A DNA stretch of 64,000 bases from Ostrinia nubilalis (Eukaryota > Arthropoda > Insecta > Lepidoptera > Crambidae), in the NCBI RefSeq assembly GCF_963855985.1, contig NC_087104.1, positions 5,766,001-5,830,000 on the forward strand, written 5' to 3'. This document shows positions 54,335 to 63,352 of this stretch, piece by piece. Under the pieces are notes generated by a model. That model had not been told where the DNA came from. It did not search any database and saw only the letters and a program-made list of their open reading frames with translations. Numbering within the stretch: the stretch's first letter is position 1; every line of letters starts with the position of its first letter. A program made the position numbers and the translations under genes.

Positions 54335-55200
54335 TCTGATACAGATGTTGCAACCACATTTGAGACAGAAGAGAGCAGTGCGGGCCATTTATAACCTTGG
54401 ACCCCGATTTTCCTTGAGAGAATTCTTTAGGAGATTAATACCTATACTGACAGTAGGCGACAGTAGCTTCACAGTTCATTTATGAAAACCTTTTATATGT
54501 TTGCAAAAATATAGAGCAATTTACTAGAAAGAGTGATTTACATAAGTTCAATACAAGAAACAAAAATAAACTTGCCGTTCCTTTCAGACTGTATAAGATT
54601 GGTAATTAATTTATGGGGAAATGGATTAAACTTTTCAATAAATTACCACAAACTGTTGTAGAATTGCGCATTCATAAATTTAAAGCACATTTAAAAGCAC
54701 CTTAATGAAAAAGGGCTACTATAAAGTTGATGATTATATTATCTATTATCTATCTATCTATATAAATAAAAATGAATTAATGTTCGTTAGTCTGATTAAA
54801 ACTCGAGAACGGCTGGGCCGATTGAGCTGATTTTGGTTTTAAAATGTTTGTCGTAGTCCAGGGTAGGTCTAAACAGTGAGCAAATACGCGCGCGATATTG
54901 TTTTTCTGTGACAGACAAAATTCCACTCGGGCGAAGCCGCGGGCGGAAAGCTAGTAAAAGATAAAAATGTTTGGAATGATTAACTACCTAGCTCGCATCA
55001 ATACTTATGACTATAATTTGTATATTTTAAAGACTGTAAACTCTTGAAAAGGAGGCTGATAATAGTGACTGAGTTTCTTGTGCTGCTTCTTCTCAGCACT
55101 GGCCCATTTATTGTCCCGAAGCAGTGGTAGGGATACTAGGACGTGTAAAAGTGCTTTTTAAAAGCCTATTTGCAAAAATAAATGAGTTTCATGAGTTTTT
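54335..55200 (+). mobile_element. CR1/Rex-like LINE relic
   Basis: The plus strand begins with LQPHLRQKRAVRAIYNLGPR, FSLREFFRRL in frame, typical of the reverse-transcriptase C-terminus. About 300 bp later comes LMKKGYYKVDDYI, a usual LINE terminus. The 3' tail (CACTGGCCCATTTATTGTCC, GAAGCAGTGGTAGGGATACT) continues after an inserted Helitron-like repeat. Multiple stops. Confidence 0.65.
54757..54955 (+). mobile_element. Helitron-like repeat
   Basis: A TATC microsatellite, AACTCGAGAACGGCTGGGCC, GATTTTGGTTTTAAAATG, then the 3' hairpin-bearing end GGGCGAAGCCGCGGGCGGAA and AGCTAGT. The CTAG terminus next to T and the GGCGAAGCC hairpin suggest a non-autonomous Helitron. Confidence 0.6.
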
Positions 55201-55208
55201 TATGAGAA

Positions 55209-55360
55209 AATCCTCTAAATGTCATCATCATCATCTTTGCCAAGACGGTTTAGGGAACTATCAACAATCTATCAGTACCTATAGGGAGTTAAAATCGTTC
55301 TTCAGTAAATACAAAATTTAGGCGGAAATATAAAGGTGGATTGGAATACCGACCGATTGG
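55209..55360. repeat. Segment duplicated at 62790-63095
   Basis: TGTCATCATCATCATCTTTGC, AGGGAACTATCAACAATC, AGGGAGTTAAAATCGTTCTT and AATACAAAATTTAGGCGG appear in both places in the same order. The distant copy carries an extra insertion after CAACAATC. Confidence 0.75.
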
Positions 55361-55818
55361 TAGACCGACCCACATACGTAGATTTCAATGATTTAGGCGG
55401 CCAAAAATATTTTTTGCTTGAAATGAGTTATAAGTACAAATTGAAATTAAAATAAACTATTTTGACTGATTTATATTATTATTATTGATAATAAAACATT
55501 TTTTCAATTAAATATAGCAATTTAAAAAAATATATATTAAAAAGTTTCATTATTATTATTGATACCCCATCGTGTGTGGTATCGTTGGATAGGTCATTTA
55601 AAATGAGTTAGTGGTTTCTAAGACTATTTTTTCATATTATATTAATAGTGCTTTTCATGAACTTTTAAGGAAAACTATGACGGTTAAGATAGATCAGTTA
55701 GTTCAAGAGTAATAGTCGTTTAACTCGTGTAAAATTTCATACTTAATAAAAAATCCTTAGAAGAAAATATTAAAAGTGACTTTAGATGAAGTAATTGCTT
55801 GTTTGTTTTTAAAAACAC

Positions 55819-56001
55819 TTATTCATATTTATTGGCCTCTACTTGAATTAGCTTTTCACAGAAGAAGAACTGCTTCAAACTTTTTTTAGCATTTTCTGTG
55901 TCTTCATAACGACTCAAAAGAAAATCTTCATAAAAATCAAGTTTTTCACTGAAACTTGGTAAATTTTGCCTTTGTATCTGGTCAAATAAGTATTTCCGAG
56001 T
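55819..56001 (-). other. Unassigned 60-codon coding-like frame (possible exon or gene relic)
   Basis: The minus frame TRKYLFDQIQRQNLPSFSEK, LDFYEDFLLSRYEDTENAKK, SLKQFFFCEKLIQVEANKYE then TAA. It has no ATG, but its composition (acidic, basic and aromatic residues, no AT-driven runs of K/N/I/F) is unlike random frames here. A stop (TAA at 56004-56002) closes it upstream. On the minus strand TACTAAAC is followed about 25 nt later by a CAG, and TTTACTTTTTATTTTAG occurs at about 56043-56027, so an acceptor is conceivable. It lies 1.2 kb beyond the stop of gene B on the same strand. I do not recognise the family. Confidence 0.4.
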
Positions 56002-56649
56002 TTAGTACCCGAGGCACCAGACAGGCCTAAAATAAAAAGTAAATGGATTTAATACAAAGTAGCAATAAAATGATATTTTGCTCAATTTTTTCTCAAAGTC
56101 TTCAAATGCCGTTAATTTAAAAAAGCGCGGGTTTCCGCGGCAGTCTTTTTTGAAGATTTAAAGAACAATATGTAAAGTATTAAAAAATAAAGAAATTATT
56201 GCTCGGACGGACCCTGAAGTTAGTTAAACGACCACTTTAAAATAAAAAATACAAAAAAACTCTCATTTCTGATACAGATATCTTTGACAATTTTTAAATA
56301 TTATTTAGGAAAACAAAAACTAAGTAAATTACTGTTGAAAAACATAGGATCTATCCTTAATTATCGCAATCCACCACTGTCACTCGAAAACAATGGTTTT
56401 GAAAATAAATATGCAATTTACAAAAGTTGTAAGTTTAAGAGCGACCGAAAACAAATACATACCTACACGTTAAGCGAACTATCGCATTCAGACTACTCTA
56501 GAGGGTAGATTTGCGCTCATTGAACATTGAAAAAGGTACCTTGGTATTGCTTGCAGTGTGTACTACCCGCGTACATGGTTTATTTTTCAATAGATTGTTT
56601 TTGGAAAACAGGGTTTTGGTCGCCTAAATCATTGAAATCTACGTATGTG

Positions 56650-56715
56650 CGATGATATATTGAAAGTCGCGGAAAGCATCTGGATGCGGGAAACGCAGCA
56701 CCGATCGTTGTGAAC
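56650..56715 (+). mobile_element. RTE-type LINE fragment hosting a MITE
   Basis: ATATTGAAAGTCGCGGAAAG, CATCTGGATGCGGGAAACGC and CGATCGTTGTGAACG match the RTE C-terminal block. The MITE at 56720 follows at once, the same arrangement as at 63110-63352. Confidence 0.6.
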
Positions 56716-56719
56716 GAAT

Positions 56720-56937
56720 TATTCCACTTTGTCCATCTGGGTGATATCACCCGGGTGAACAAAGTAGATTGTTTAGTGTCCTCATTTCCCTCGGAACTAT
56801 TTCACACCCGGGTGATATCACCCAGGTGAATTGGTTGGCTAAAGCAGTTGCCTTTGTTCACCTAGGAATTATTTCACCCATGTGAATAGATGCGACTTTT
56901 TGCATTGTGATGTCACCCAGGTGAACAAAGTGGAATA
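56720..56937. mobile_element. MITE with GGTGATATCACC palindromes, copy 1
   Basis: 218 bp with inverted ends TATTCCACTTTGTCCATCTG and CAGGTGAACAAAGTGGAATA. It contains GGTGATATCACCCGGGTGA and several more CACCTGGGTGA-type units. A related copy lies at 63206-63352. Confidence 0.7.
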
Positions 56938-57047
56938 GGTAATCCGTTGTGTTGTGAATATCCTCAGGGACGACCTGGGTCCAGGGAACATCCCTGACTT
57001 CAACGACGGTCACCCAGCGGTATTGGCGTACTGTCGATGAGGTTCAA

Positions 57048-57064
57048 TTTATTATTTATTTATT
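57048..57064 (-). promoter_or_regulatory. Polyadenylation signal cluster of gene B
   Basis: Three AATAAA hexamers on the minus strand (57064-57059, 57060-57055, 57053-57048), about 145-160 nt past the stop of gene B. This predicts a 3' UTR of roughly 180 nt. Confidence 0.55.
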
Positions 57065-57107
57065 GCAATAAAATACATTGACAAAACTTAAAACTAGGTA
57101 ACTTAGG

Positions 57108-57147
57108 TACAATACATGCTACAGTAAATTCTGTAGCATGTATTGTA
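57108..57147 (-). repeat. Perfect 17-bp hairpin in the gene B 3' UTR
   Basis: TACAATACATGCTACAG (57108-57124) and its exact complement (57131-57147) around a 6-nt loop TAAATT. It lies 62 nt after the stop codon and before the polyadenylation signals, so it should be in the mature mRNA. Confidence 0.75.
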
Positions 57148-57208
57148 TTTTATGGCAACTGAAATAATGATTATTTTATAAATCAAATTTTAAAATATGT
57201 AAAATACT

Positions 57209-57308
57209 TTATAAAGCAGTGACGTCGTTTTCATACACATGCATCTCTTTCACCTCTGGGTGTGTAACAGCATCTCTTTGCTGTCTTCGATGCATAATGT
57301 AGAAAGAA
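57209..57308 (-). CDS. Gene B exon 5 (terminal)
   Basis: 100 nt after acceptor TTTTATTTTCAG. It encodes SFYIMHRRQQRDAVTHPEVK, EMHVYENDVTAL and TAA at 57211-57209: the end of helix 12 and the cytoplasmic tail. Confidence 0.88.
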
Positions 57309-60300
57309 CTGAAAATAAAAAACTGATGCAATTATTTACAATTATTAACTATTAGTTATTATGACCTATCGCTATCGAGGAAATGAGCTGTACCTTAATT
57401 CATTTTTAGTTTAGAAAAAGAGCAACATCTTCAGCTTTATTTATTGTTTAAAAAGATGTACGTCATTTGACTTAGGCTATAAGGTATCTTAGCTTAGGCT
57501 ATAATAGCAACAACTTACCCAAATATTATAATATCTGGGGCCGTCATGATCGCCCCTACAATATAAATCGCCCCTGGAAATGTGTTGATTGTGTTTGAAT
57601 ATATCTTTGTATACAAAGGCGTGTATATCACAGGAAGTAGCGCCTCAACAAAGCCGATAAGGGAACACATTTTACCTGTAAAGAAATGATCATTATATTT
57701 TACAAACACAAATGATAATATTATATTAATTTATATCAAATGTAATACAATATTCATCACCATTTCATCATCAAGTCATATTAGTCTCCACTGCAGGAGC
57801 TTTATACCCTGTTTTGTTTCCCAAAAGCAAAATTGGAGGATTTGACCTAGGCCTACCTACCTCTCAATCTCTAGACGGATTGGCGAGATTGGGATCTGGC
57901 GACTAAAGGACAAAATTAAAAATGGGGCATTATGTTTCCATACTTGTAGTAGGGAAGAATGGGATAATCTTATTATGTTCTGCTGGAACTACATGGCACA
58001 TTATGATGTTAAAAGTATGTTTATGTATGGAAAACTGGGCTTGAATATTCTAATTAATCAATATACAATTATACAGTGTGAGTCTTGATAAAGTTCACAT
58101 ATGAAAATAGGAGAAACTAGACCTATTTTTTTTTTACTGACGAAAAAAAAGTAGAAAAATTTCTGAGATTTAAAAAAAAATATAATATAGAATTTTTTTT
58201 TCTTTCAATTACTTATTGTAAAGAAAACGTAATAACTTTAATACTAAGAGATATATCGTGATAAAATAAAACAGTAATAATAATGCTAAATAACAGGTTA
58301 TACTAAAAATACATAAAATATCCAGAAAAATAGCAACAAATAATAAAAAAAATACATTTTGATAAACATCTGCATTTTAATTCGTGTTTTTTTGGTTATT
58401 TGATAAATTTCTCCAAATAATGCCTCATAACAGATAGTTTTTATTATTTTGTGTTATTATCAATTGCATTACCTTTGTAACTTTGACAACATATATTAAT
58501 GTTATGAGTGACTGATAAATATAAACGTCCTCAGGGAGCAAATCTTTGTGTAACTCTGTAGCTATCATAACAGAAACATACCAACTTGATCTGGTTGCAC
58601 AATTTTGGTTCCGAGCGATCGTACCGCAGTAGACGCAGGCCCTCCAAATATACCAAGGACGGGTCCAGCAAAGAAGTAATCTCTTGTTGGAGCGAGACCA
58701 GAGGTCAAAGCAGATAGCAGGTTACTGGTGGTGGCGATGATACCAAGTAAACCGTCGTGCACCTTGAGCCACTTCACAAATATGCCCATTGCCAATGTAG
58801 TACCTGGAAAATAGCAACGGTAATACAATAAATGGTAATAGAAAATTATCATGAAAACATTTGACAAAAGCAAAAAGTTGCCATTCTACAGCCAGATTGG
58901 TTTTACTGTTTAACAAGAAAAAATGTGGTAATACTAGAATACAATTGAATAAATATTTCAAGTCTGTTTTCATTTGGAAACTAAAATTCACCATGTAGAA
59001 ATATTTCAATTTTATTTATCTTAAAAAGACGCGATGATCTTATGTTGAAAACTGGTTTCACGAACTACGAGGAGTATTATTATTTATTATCCAGTGACCC
59101 GAGAGTATTGTTGCCTTTAATATACAGTGTGAGTCTTGATAAAGTGCACATATAAAAAATAGGTGACACTAGACCTATTTTTATCGACAAAAAAAGGTAA
59201 AAAAACATCTGAGATTTAAAAAAAATACAGATGTTTTTTTCCATTACTTATTGTAAAGAAAACGTAATAACTTTTAAACTAAGAGGTATATTCTGATATT
59301 ATAAAAACAGTAACAATTCGTCAGAAAAAAAAAAGTTTTTTTTTTTGTTATTTGATAAATTTCTCCAAAAATGCCCCTATAAAACAGGTGATTTTTATTA
59401 CTTTGTATTATTCTCTATCGTATTACTTTTGTAATACCGGAAATCGCATACAAACAGTTTTTAGATTTTGTGATCAATATATTTTTTTTGGTCAGCAAAT
59501 TGGTTGGACAGACAGAAGGTGAAGGTTCGTTTTTACCTTTTAAAGTAAGGAACCGTAGAAATGAACTTTGTGAATATAAATATTTATTTCTATTTTTTTA
59601 ATTAAATATAAAATCTTACCGACGATTCCCATGATCAAAGCAAACGTTATATACAGAGTTAGATCCACTAGATCCATCTGGTACCTATTCAATGTGTAGA
59701 GGTACAGGCATGCTGATTCACCTGAAAAGTGCATAAGTGGGTTTATGTTAGAAATAATGGGTATGTATACACGAGAAGCTTTACCATTTCACTATTCTTA
59801 GGATTAAGTAAGTATTGAGTATATACAATTTACAAACAAAATAAAAAAATGTAATTAATTGTATGATGTTACTTGCATGATTAGTAACTTTGTTAATACA
59901 TAATTATGTATAACGTCTCTTATGACTAATCTTGACAGGCTTCGTTTCCAATGAAAGTAAATAATATGGTTTGTTATTGTTTAAATTAATAGACGATTAA
60001 ATATAATAAAAAAAAAATATGTCTATATGACATTCATGTCTAGTGTTCTTTAGTTCAAACGTTCATTCAAGTCAGTTTCATAATTGACGAAGGAGGTGAT
60101 AAATATTAATATGAAGATATAGAATCGAATTAGGAACCTACTGCGTTTTTAAAAGTAGTTTAAATTGTTGGTACTTTTGTTTGCTTAACTATAGGTCTTA
60201 CCTGAAACAGGACCTTGTATAACAATGTGGGCCCAAATTACTAAAGTAATCTTCAATAGCTGCTTCCCACGACTTGTGAACACTAACGATAGTGTGTCCC

Positions 60301-61165
60301 AAACATTCTTCGGGTGAAAAAAGCTTATCAGTTTATGAAAGAAACTTCCTTCAATTTCCACTCTTCTGACATCTTGAATTCTTATCAGTGCGTAGAAGAA
60401 ACAAAACATATACATAGCCAGTGAAATTCCGAATATTCCAAAGTAGCCGAGATTTACAGTTAGTATGCCACTTATTGCAGTTCCCAAAGGTATACCCAAT
60501 GACACTAAAACACCCGCTACACCCATTCTGAAGGTACGCGACTCGGGGGTGGTGACGTCAGCCAAATAACTATATGACCCCATCAAAATTACAGACAGAC
60601 CTCCAGTAAACGTGGATGAGCTTGCTTCTATTAGTGCCATCACCCACAAGGGCCACTCCAGAAAGAAGTACGTGCCGGCAAGAATTCCTACTAATGATCC
60701 GATTTCTCCAATGACAGGTATAAGTAATAAGTATTTCCTGTTTCCTGTTTTATCACTCCATGCTCCAACAAACAATATCACTAGAGCTGGTATTCCGAAT
60801 GTTATAGGATCCCTCCATGCTGTCATGTCTGCTACAAGAACTGAGGCATTCGTCAGGGCCTCTATGGTAGTATTGTCATCCTGAATGCCTTCCACTACCT
60901 TCCTACAAACCTCCTCTGTCTGATTTAAGTCAACTCGGCATGCTTTTTCCAAATTAAATTTCTGCATAGCCGTCGATGAAAGGACTGTTGGTATGATGTA
61001 GCAAAACAAAAATGGCTCCACAGTCAACAATAGGATAAGAGATTTCATTCGTTTCAATAATCTGAAGGGTTCCTTCTTTCCGTCACTTTTTTGTTCGTTA
61101 CCGTTAGCACTTTTAATTTGGGCAGCATTTGTTTTGTTCACATCACTATTTGTTTCACTTTCCAT
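57209..61165 (-). CDS. Gene B: SLC46-type MFS transporter (proton-coupled folate transporter-like)
   Basis: Five exons on the minus strand: 61165-60202, 59721-59620, 58803-58582, 57675-57519 and 57308-57209. They give 1545 nt, or 514 residues plus stop. All junctions are GT-AG with phases 1,1,1,2. I chose the first in-frame ATG (61165, context AAAAATGG). The frame is open for another 38 codons upstream to a TAA at 61280-61282 without an ATG. A basic, hydrophilic N-terminus precedes helix 1 (VEPFLFCYIIPTVLSST). A loop with paired cysteines and NQT, NTT and NAS glycosylation sites follows, then motif A FVGAWSDKTGNRK at residues 132-144 and the ADVTTPESRTFRMG block. Predicted 12-helix proton-coupled organic-anion transporter; substrate not deducible. 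It lies upstream of gene A on the same strand, with compact introns (480, 816, 906 and 210 bp). Confidence 0.9.
57519..57675 (-). CDS. Gene B exon 4
   Basis: 157 nt between acceptor TTTCTTTACAG and donor GTAAGTTG. It encodes GKMCSLIGFVEALLPVIYTP to NTFPGAIYIVGAIMTAPDII, the last helix pair. Confidence 0.9.
58071..58490. repeat. Intronic repeat, copy 1 (gene B intron 3)
   Basis: ATACAGTGTGAGTCTTGATA, ACTTATTGTAAAGAAAACGT and TATTTGATAAATTTCTCCAA are shared in order with 59122-59440 in intron 2. Very AT-rich; no frame. Confidence 0.7.
58582..58803 (-). CDS. Gene B exon 3
   Basis: 222 nt between acceptor GCTATTTTCCAG and donor GTATGTTTC. It begins GTTLAMGIFVKWLKVHDGLL and ends STAVRSLGTKIVQPDQVG. 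Repeats of about 320-420 bp in both flanking introns resemble each other. Confidence 0.9.
59122..59440. repeat. Intronic repeat, copy 2 (gene B intron 2)
   Basis: A direct copy of the intron 3 repeat, so exon 3 is bracketed by the pair. Divergence is mainly indels in homopolymer runs. Confidence 0.7.
59620..59721 (-). CDS. Gene B exon 2
   Basis: 102 nt between acceptor ACTTTTCAG and donor GTAAGATTTT. It encodes GESACLYLYTLNRYQMDLVD, LTLYITFALIMGIV. Same length and phase as gene A exon 2. Confidence 0.9.
60202..61165 (-). CDS. Gene B exon 1
   Basis: 964 nt, residues 1-321 and one base, ending PVSG with donor G/GTAAGACC. It shares with gene A exon 1 VEP.LF.Y...T.LSS.A.Q...LEK.CRV, motif A and TFR.G, with similar spacing. 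Confidence 0.9.
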
Positions 61166-61370
61166 TTTTCCGTTTTTTATCACAAATGGTAAATCGCATG
61201 TATATTTCTCAGCTATAACAAGTTGCGACTGAGAGACGTATCTTTTGGCTGCCTCCAAATAAAAACAAGTTCCTTCTAATTATAATACAATCTTCAAGCT
61301 CATCCTTGAACAACCTAAACAGCGATGTTCAACCGCACAATTAATTTTATTTTGTCGACTTATAATACTT

Positions 61371-61378
61371 TTTATATA
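61371..61378 (-). promoter_or_regulatory. Possible TATA box of gene B
   Basis: TATATAAA on the minus strand, about 206 nt before the chosen ATG. No clear initiator follows at 30 nt and the sequence is AT-rich, so this is tentative. Confidence 0.2.
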
Positions 61379-62410
61379 AAACCATCATATAATTACGTCA
61401 TGGTCATTATCGTGCGATATTCACTAGATTTGTAGGTATTTGATTGTGTACAAAAAAAAGTTACATCTGTAAAAACGGGTACCTACCTGGCATGAGGGTT
61501 CGCGTGCCGGACCAATATATCCGAATATCAAAGAAAAAGAAAATTTTTATTCTTGATTATTATGGTCACACACAACGGACACCAACGGACCCCTGCTGGG
61601 GTCCGTTGGTGAAAATCTAGTCAGTCGAGACTATAATAATAATTATGTGGGTATGCTGAGATGCCTTTTTGTCAAAAGGCACAGATTTTTGAACATTCTT
61701 TGCATGATTATATTGTTCATCTTCTTCTTCCCTGTATCTGTCTCTTGATCGTCTACTTTTTATAAAAAAAACAATATTGTATTCTGTTTAGATCCGGTAA
61801 GCACGTTACCGGTTTTTACATACTTGTAGGTTCTTATAATATCGCGACCGTAAACTTTGACCTTATGACTTTAGTAAGCTGTCGAAATTTTAAACCGTTA
61901 CGGTTACGGTAGTGTGGTGTCATACATAAGTAACAAAATACTGTTATATATTGAAGAGATGTATGGACTGATATTAACAGTTGAGTTTATAAAGCTTTCT
62001 AACCTAAAAGAGCTTAATTTTTTACTAATCATTAAGAAGTTTATACTAATACATTTTGTTACGTTAAACTTAAAAGGGAAAATTACCAAAGGCTCGCTTC
62101 TACTAGCGCTCATCAATTTCCATAAAGTCAGATGCACACCAAAAAAAAAACATACCTTTTCTGTAGAATAATGTAAAAACACCTATGTCTGTGTATACAA
62201 AAATGGCAATACCTTACCTGAGTCCTGTAAGTCCGGTAGAGGGCGCTAACGATTGTCATACAGTTTTTCAATAAAACTAGTACAGGCGTTAACGTTAAAC
62301 CGTATCTCATCATTATGTGGCCAACAACTTGTACCTTGTGATAATAACAGATGTATTAATTTGTTCAAATAAACTTATTTATTTATTTTATTATTAATCC
62401 CCAACCCCCT

Positions 62411-62622
62411 TCTATCCCTACTAATATTACAAATGCGAAAGTAACTCTATCTTTCTATTCTGCCGCGCTTTTACGCTTATCCCGATTTTGATGAAATTTG
62501 GCATAGATACAGTTTAAATTACGGAAAGGACAACCTTGGTTTTTGAAACAGGGATGCGCGCGACAAAGGTTTTCTGTGACAGACAAAATTTCACGCGGGC
62601 GAAGCCGCGGACAAAAGCTAGT
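62411..62622 (+). mobile_element. Helitron-like repeat
   Basis: Contains CTACTAATATTACAAATGCG, AAGTAACTCTATCTTTCTAT, GATGAAATTTGGCATAGATA and the terminus GGGCGAAGCCGCGGACAAAA, GCTAGT. Same end structure as 54757-54955, with a different interior subfamily. Confidence 0.65.
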
Positions 62623-62789
62623 TTAAATTAAAGAAAGCTAAGTTCTGTTCTTTTTTACTTTGTTTATATTACTAGCCATGTCACTTAAACGCGCATTTGC
62701 TATGAAAACATGTCAGTCAGACGACCGCACTTTATGCTATGTAGTATTTTCCTGTCACATAATTAGTTATGCATTTTGCCCCTTTAGAA

Positions 62790-63095
62790 AAACTTCTTAA
62801 TGTCATCATCATCATCTTTGCCAAGACGGGTTAGGGAACTATCAACAATCTTTTTTTTTTTTTTTTTTTATGCATAACAAGGCAGGTATTTGACCACAAT
62901 CGCACCTGATGTTAAGTGGGATGCAGTCTAGGATGGTACATATCTGCCCTGTAAGTGCTTATTCACTCTCGCCTTGAAGAGGCCCGGATTATAGTTTTCG
63001 GGAAAGACATCTATCGGTACCTAAAGGGAGTTAAAATCGTTCTTCAATAAATACAAAATTTAGGCGGATATACATATAAAGGTGGATCGGAATAC
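62790..63095. repeat. Second copy of the 55209-55360 segment, split by an insertion
   Basis: The shared order of markers is interrupted between CAACAATC and ATCTATCGGTACC by 62851-63008. Confidence 0.75.
62851..63008 (-). mobile_element. Poly(A)-tailed retroelement fragment
   Basis: 19 T residues followed by ACAAGGCAGGTATTTGACC, CGCACCTGATGTTAAGTGGG, CTGCCCTGTAAGTGCTTATT and TTTTCGGGAAAGAC. ATC is repeated at both borders, consistent with a short target duplication. A related fragment is at 48055-48200. Confidence 0.65.
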
Positions 63096-63109
63096 GGTAT
63101 CTAGTGTTA

Positions 63110-63205
63110 GCAGCTAGGCAGGCCTCCCACTTTGTAGACCGACGATCTATTGAAGGCCGCGGGAAGCATCTGGATGCGGGCAGCGCAGGACCTGTCGTTG
63201 TGAAC
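63110..63205 (+). mobile_element. RTE-type LINE fragment
   Basis: GCAGGCCTCCCACTTTGTAG, ACCGACGATCTATTGAAGG, CATCTGGATGCGGGCAGCGC and GACCTGTCGTTGTGAACGG: the RTE C-terminal block, ending where the MITE copy 2 begins. Confidence 0.7.
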
Positions 63206-63352
63206 GGATTTTTCCACTTTGTTCACCTGGGTGATATCACCTGACTGAACAAAGTAGATTTTTTATAGTGTCCTCATTTCCCTCGGAACCATTTCACCTG
63301 GGTGATATCACCTTGCCTTTGTTCACTTAGGAATTAATTCATCTAGGTGAAC
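63206..63352. mobile_element. MITE with GGTGATATCACC palindromes, copy 2 (shortened)
   Basis: TTTTTCCACTTTGTTCACC, GGGTGATATCACC (twice), TGTCCTCATTTCCCTCGGAA and TTTGTTCACTTAGGAATTA correspond to copy 1 at 56720-56937, with deletions and a missing right end. Confidence 0.65.

Larger units (their letters stand above)
43763..57028. other. Intergenic region between genes A and B
   Basis: Upstream of gene A and downstream of gene B. It holds the RTE tails, TTAA MITE, Jockey-like LINE, 8-bp-duplication element, LINE relic and orphan frame listed separately. The first 300 bp upstream of gene A are GC-richer than the surroundings. A long T-tract lies at 53797-53827. I see nothing recognisable in 44090-45130, 47400-48050, 48780-49320 and 55380-55800. 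Confidence 0.75.
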
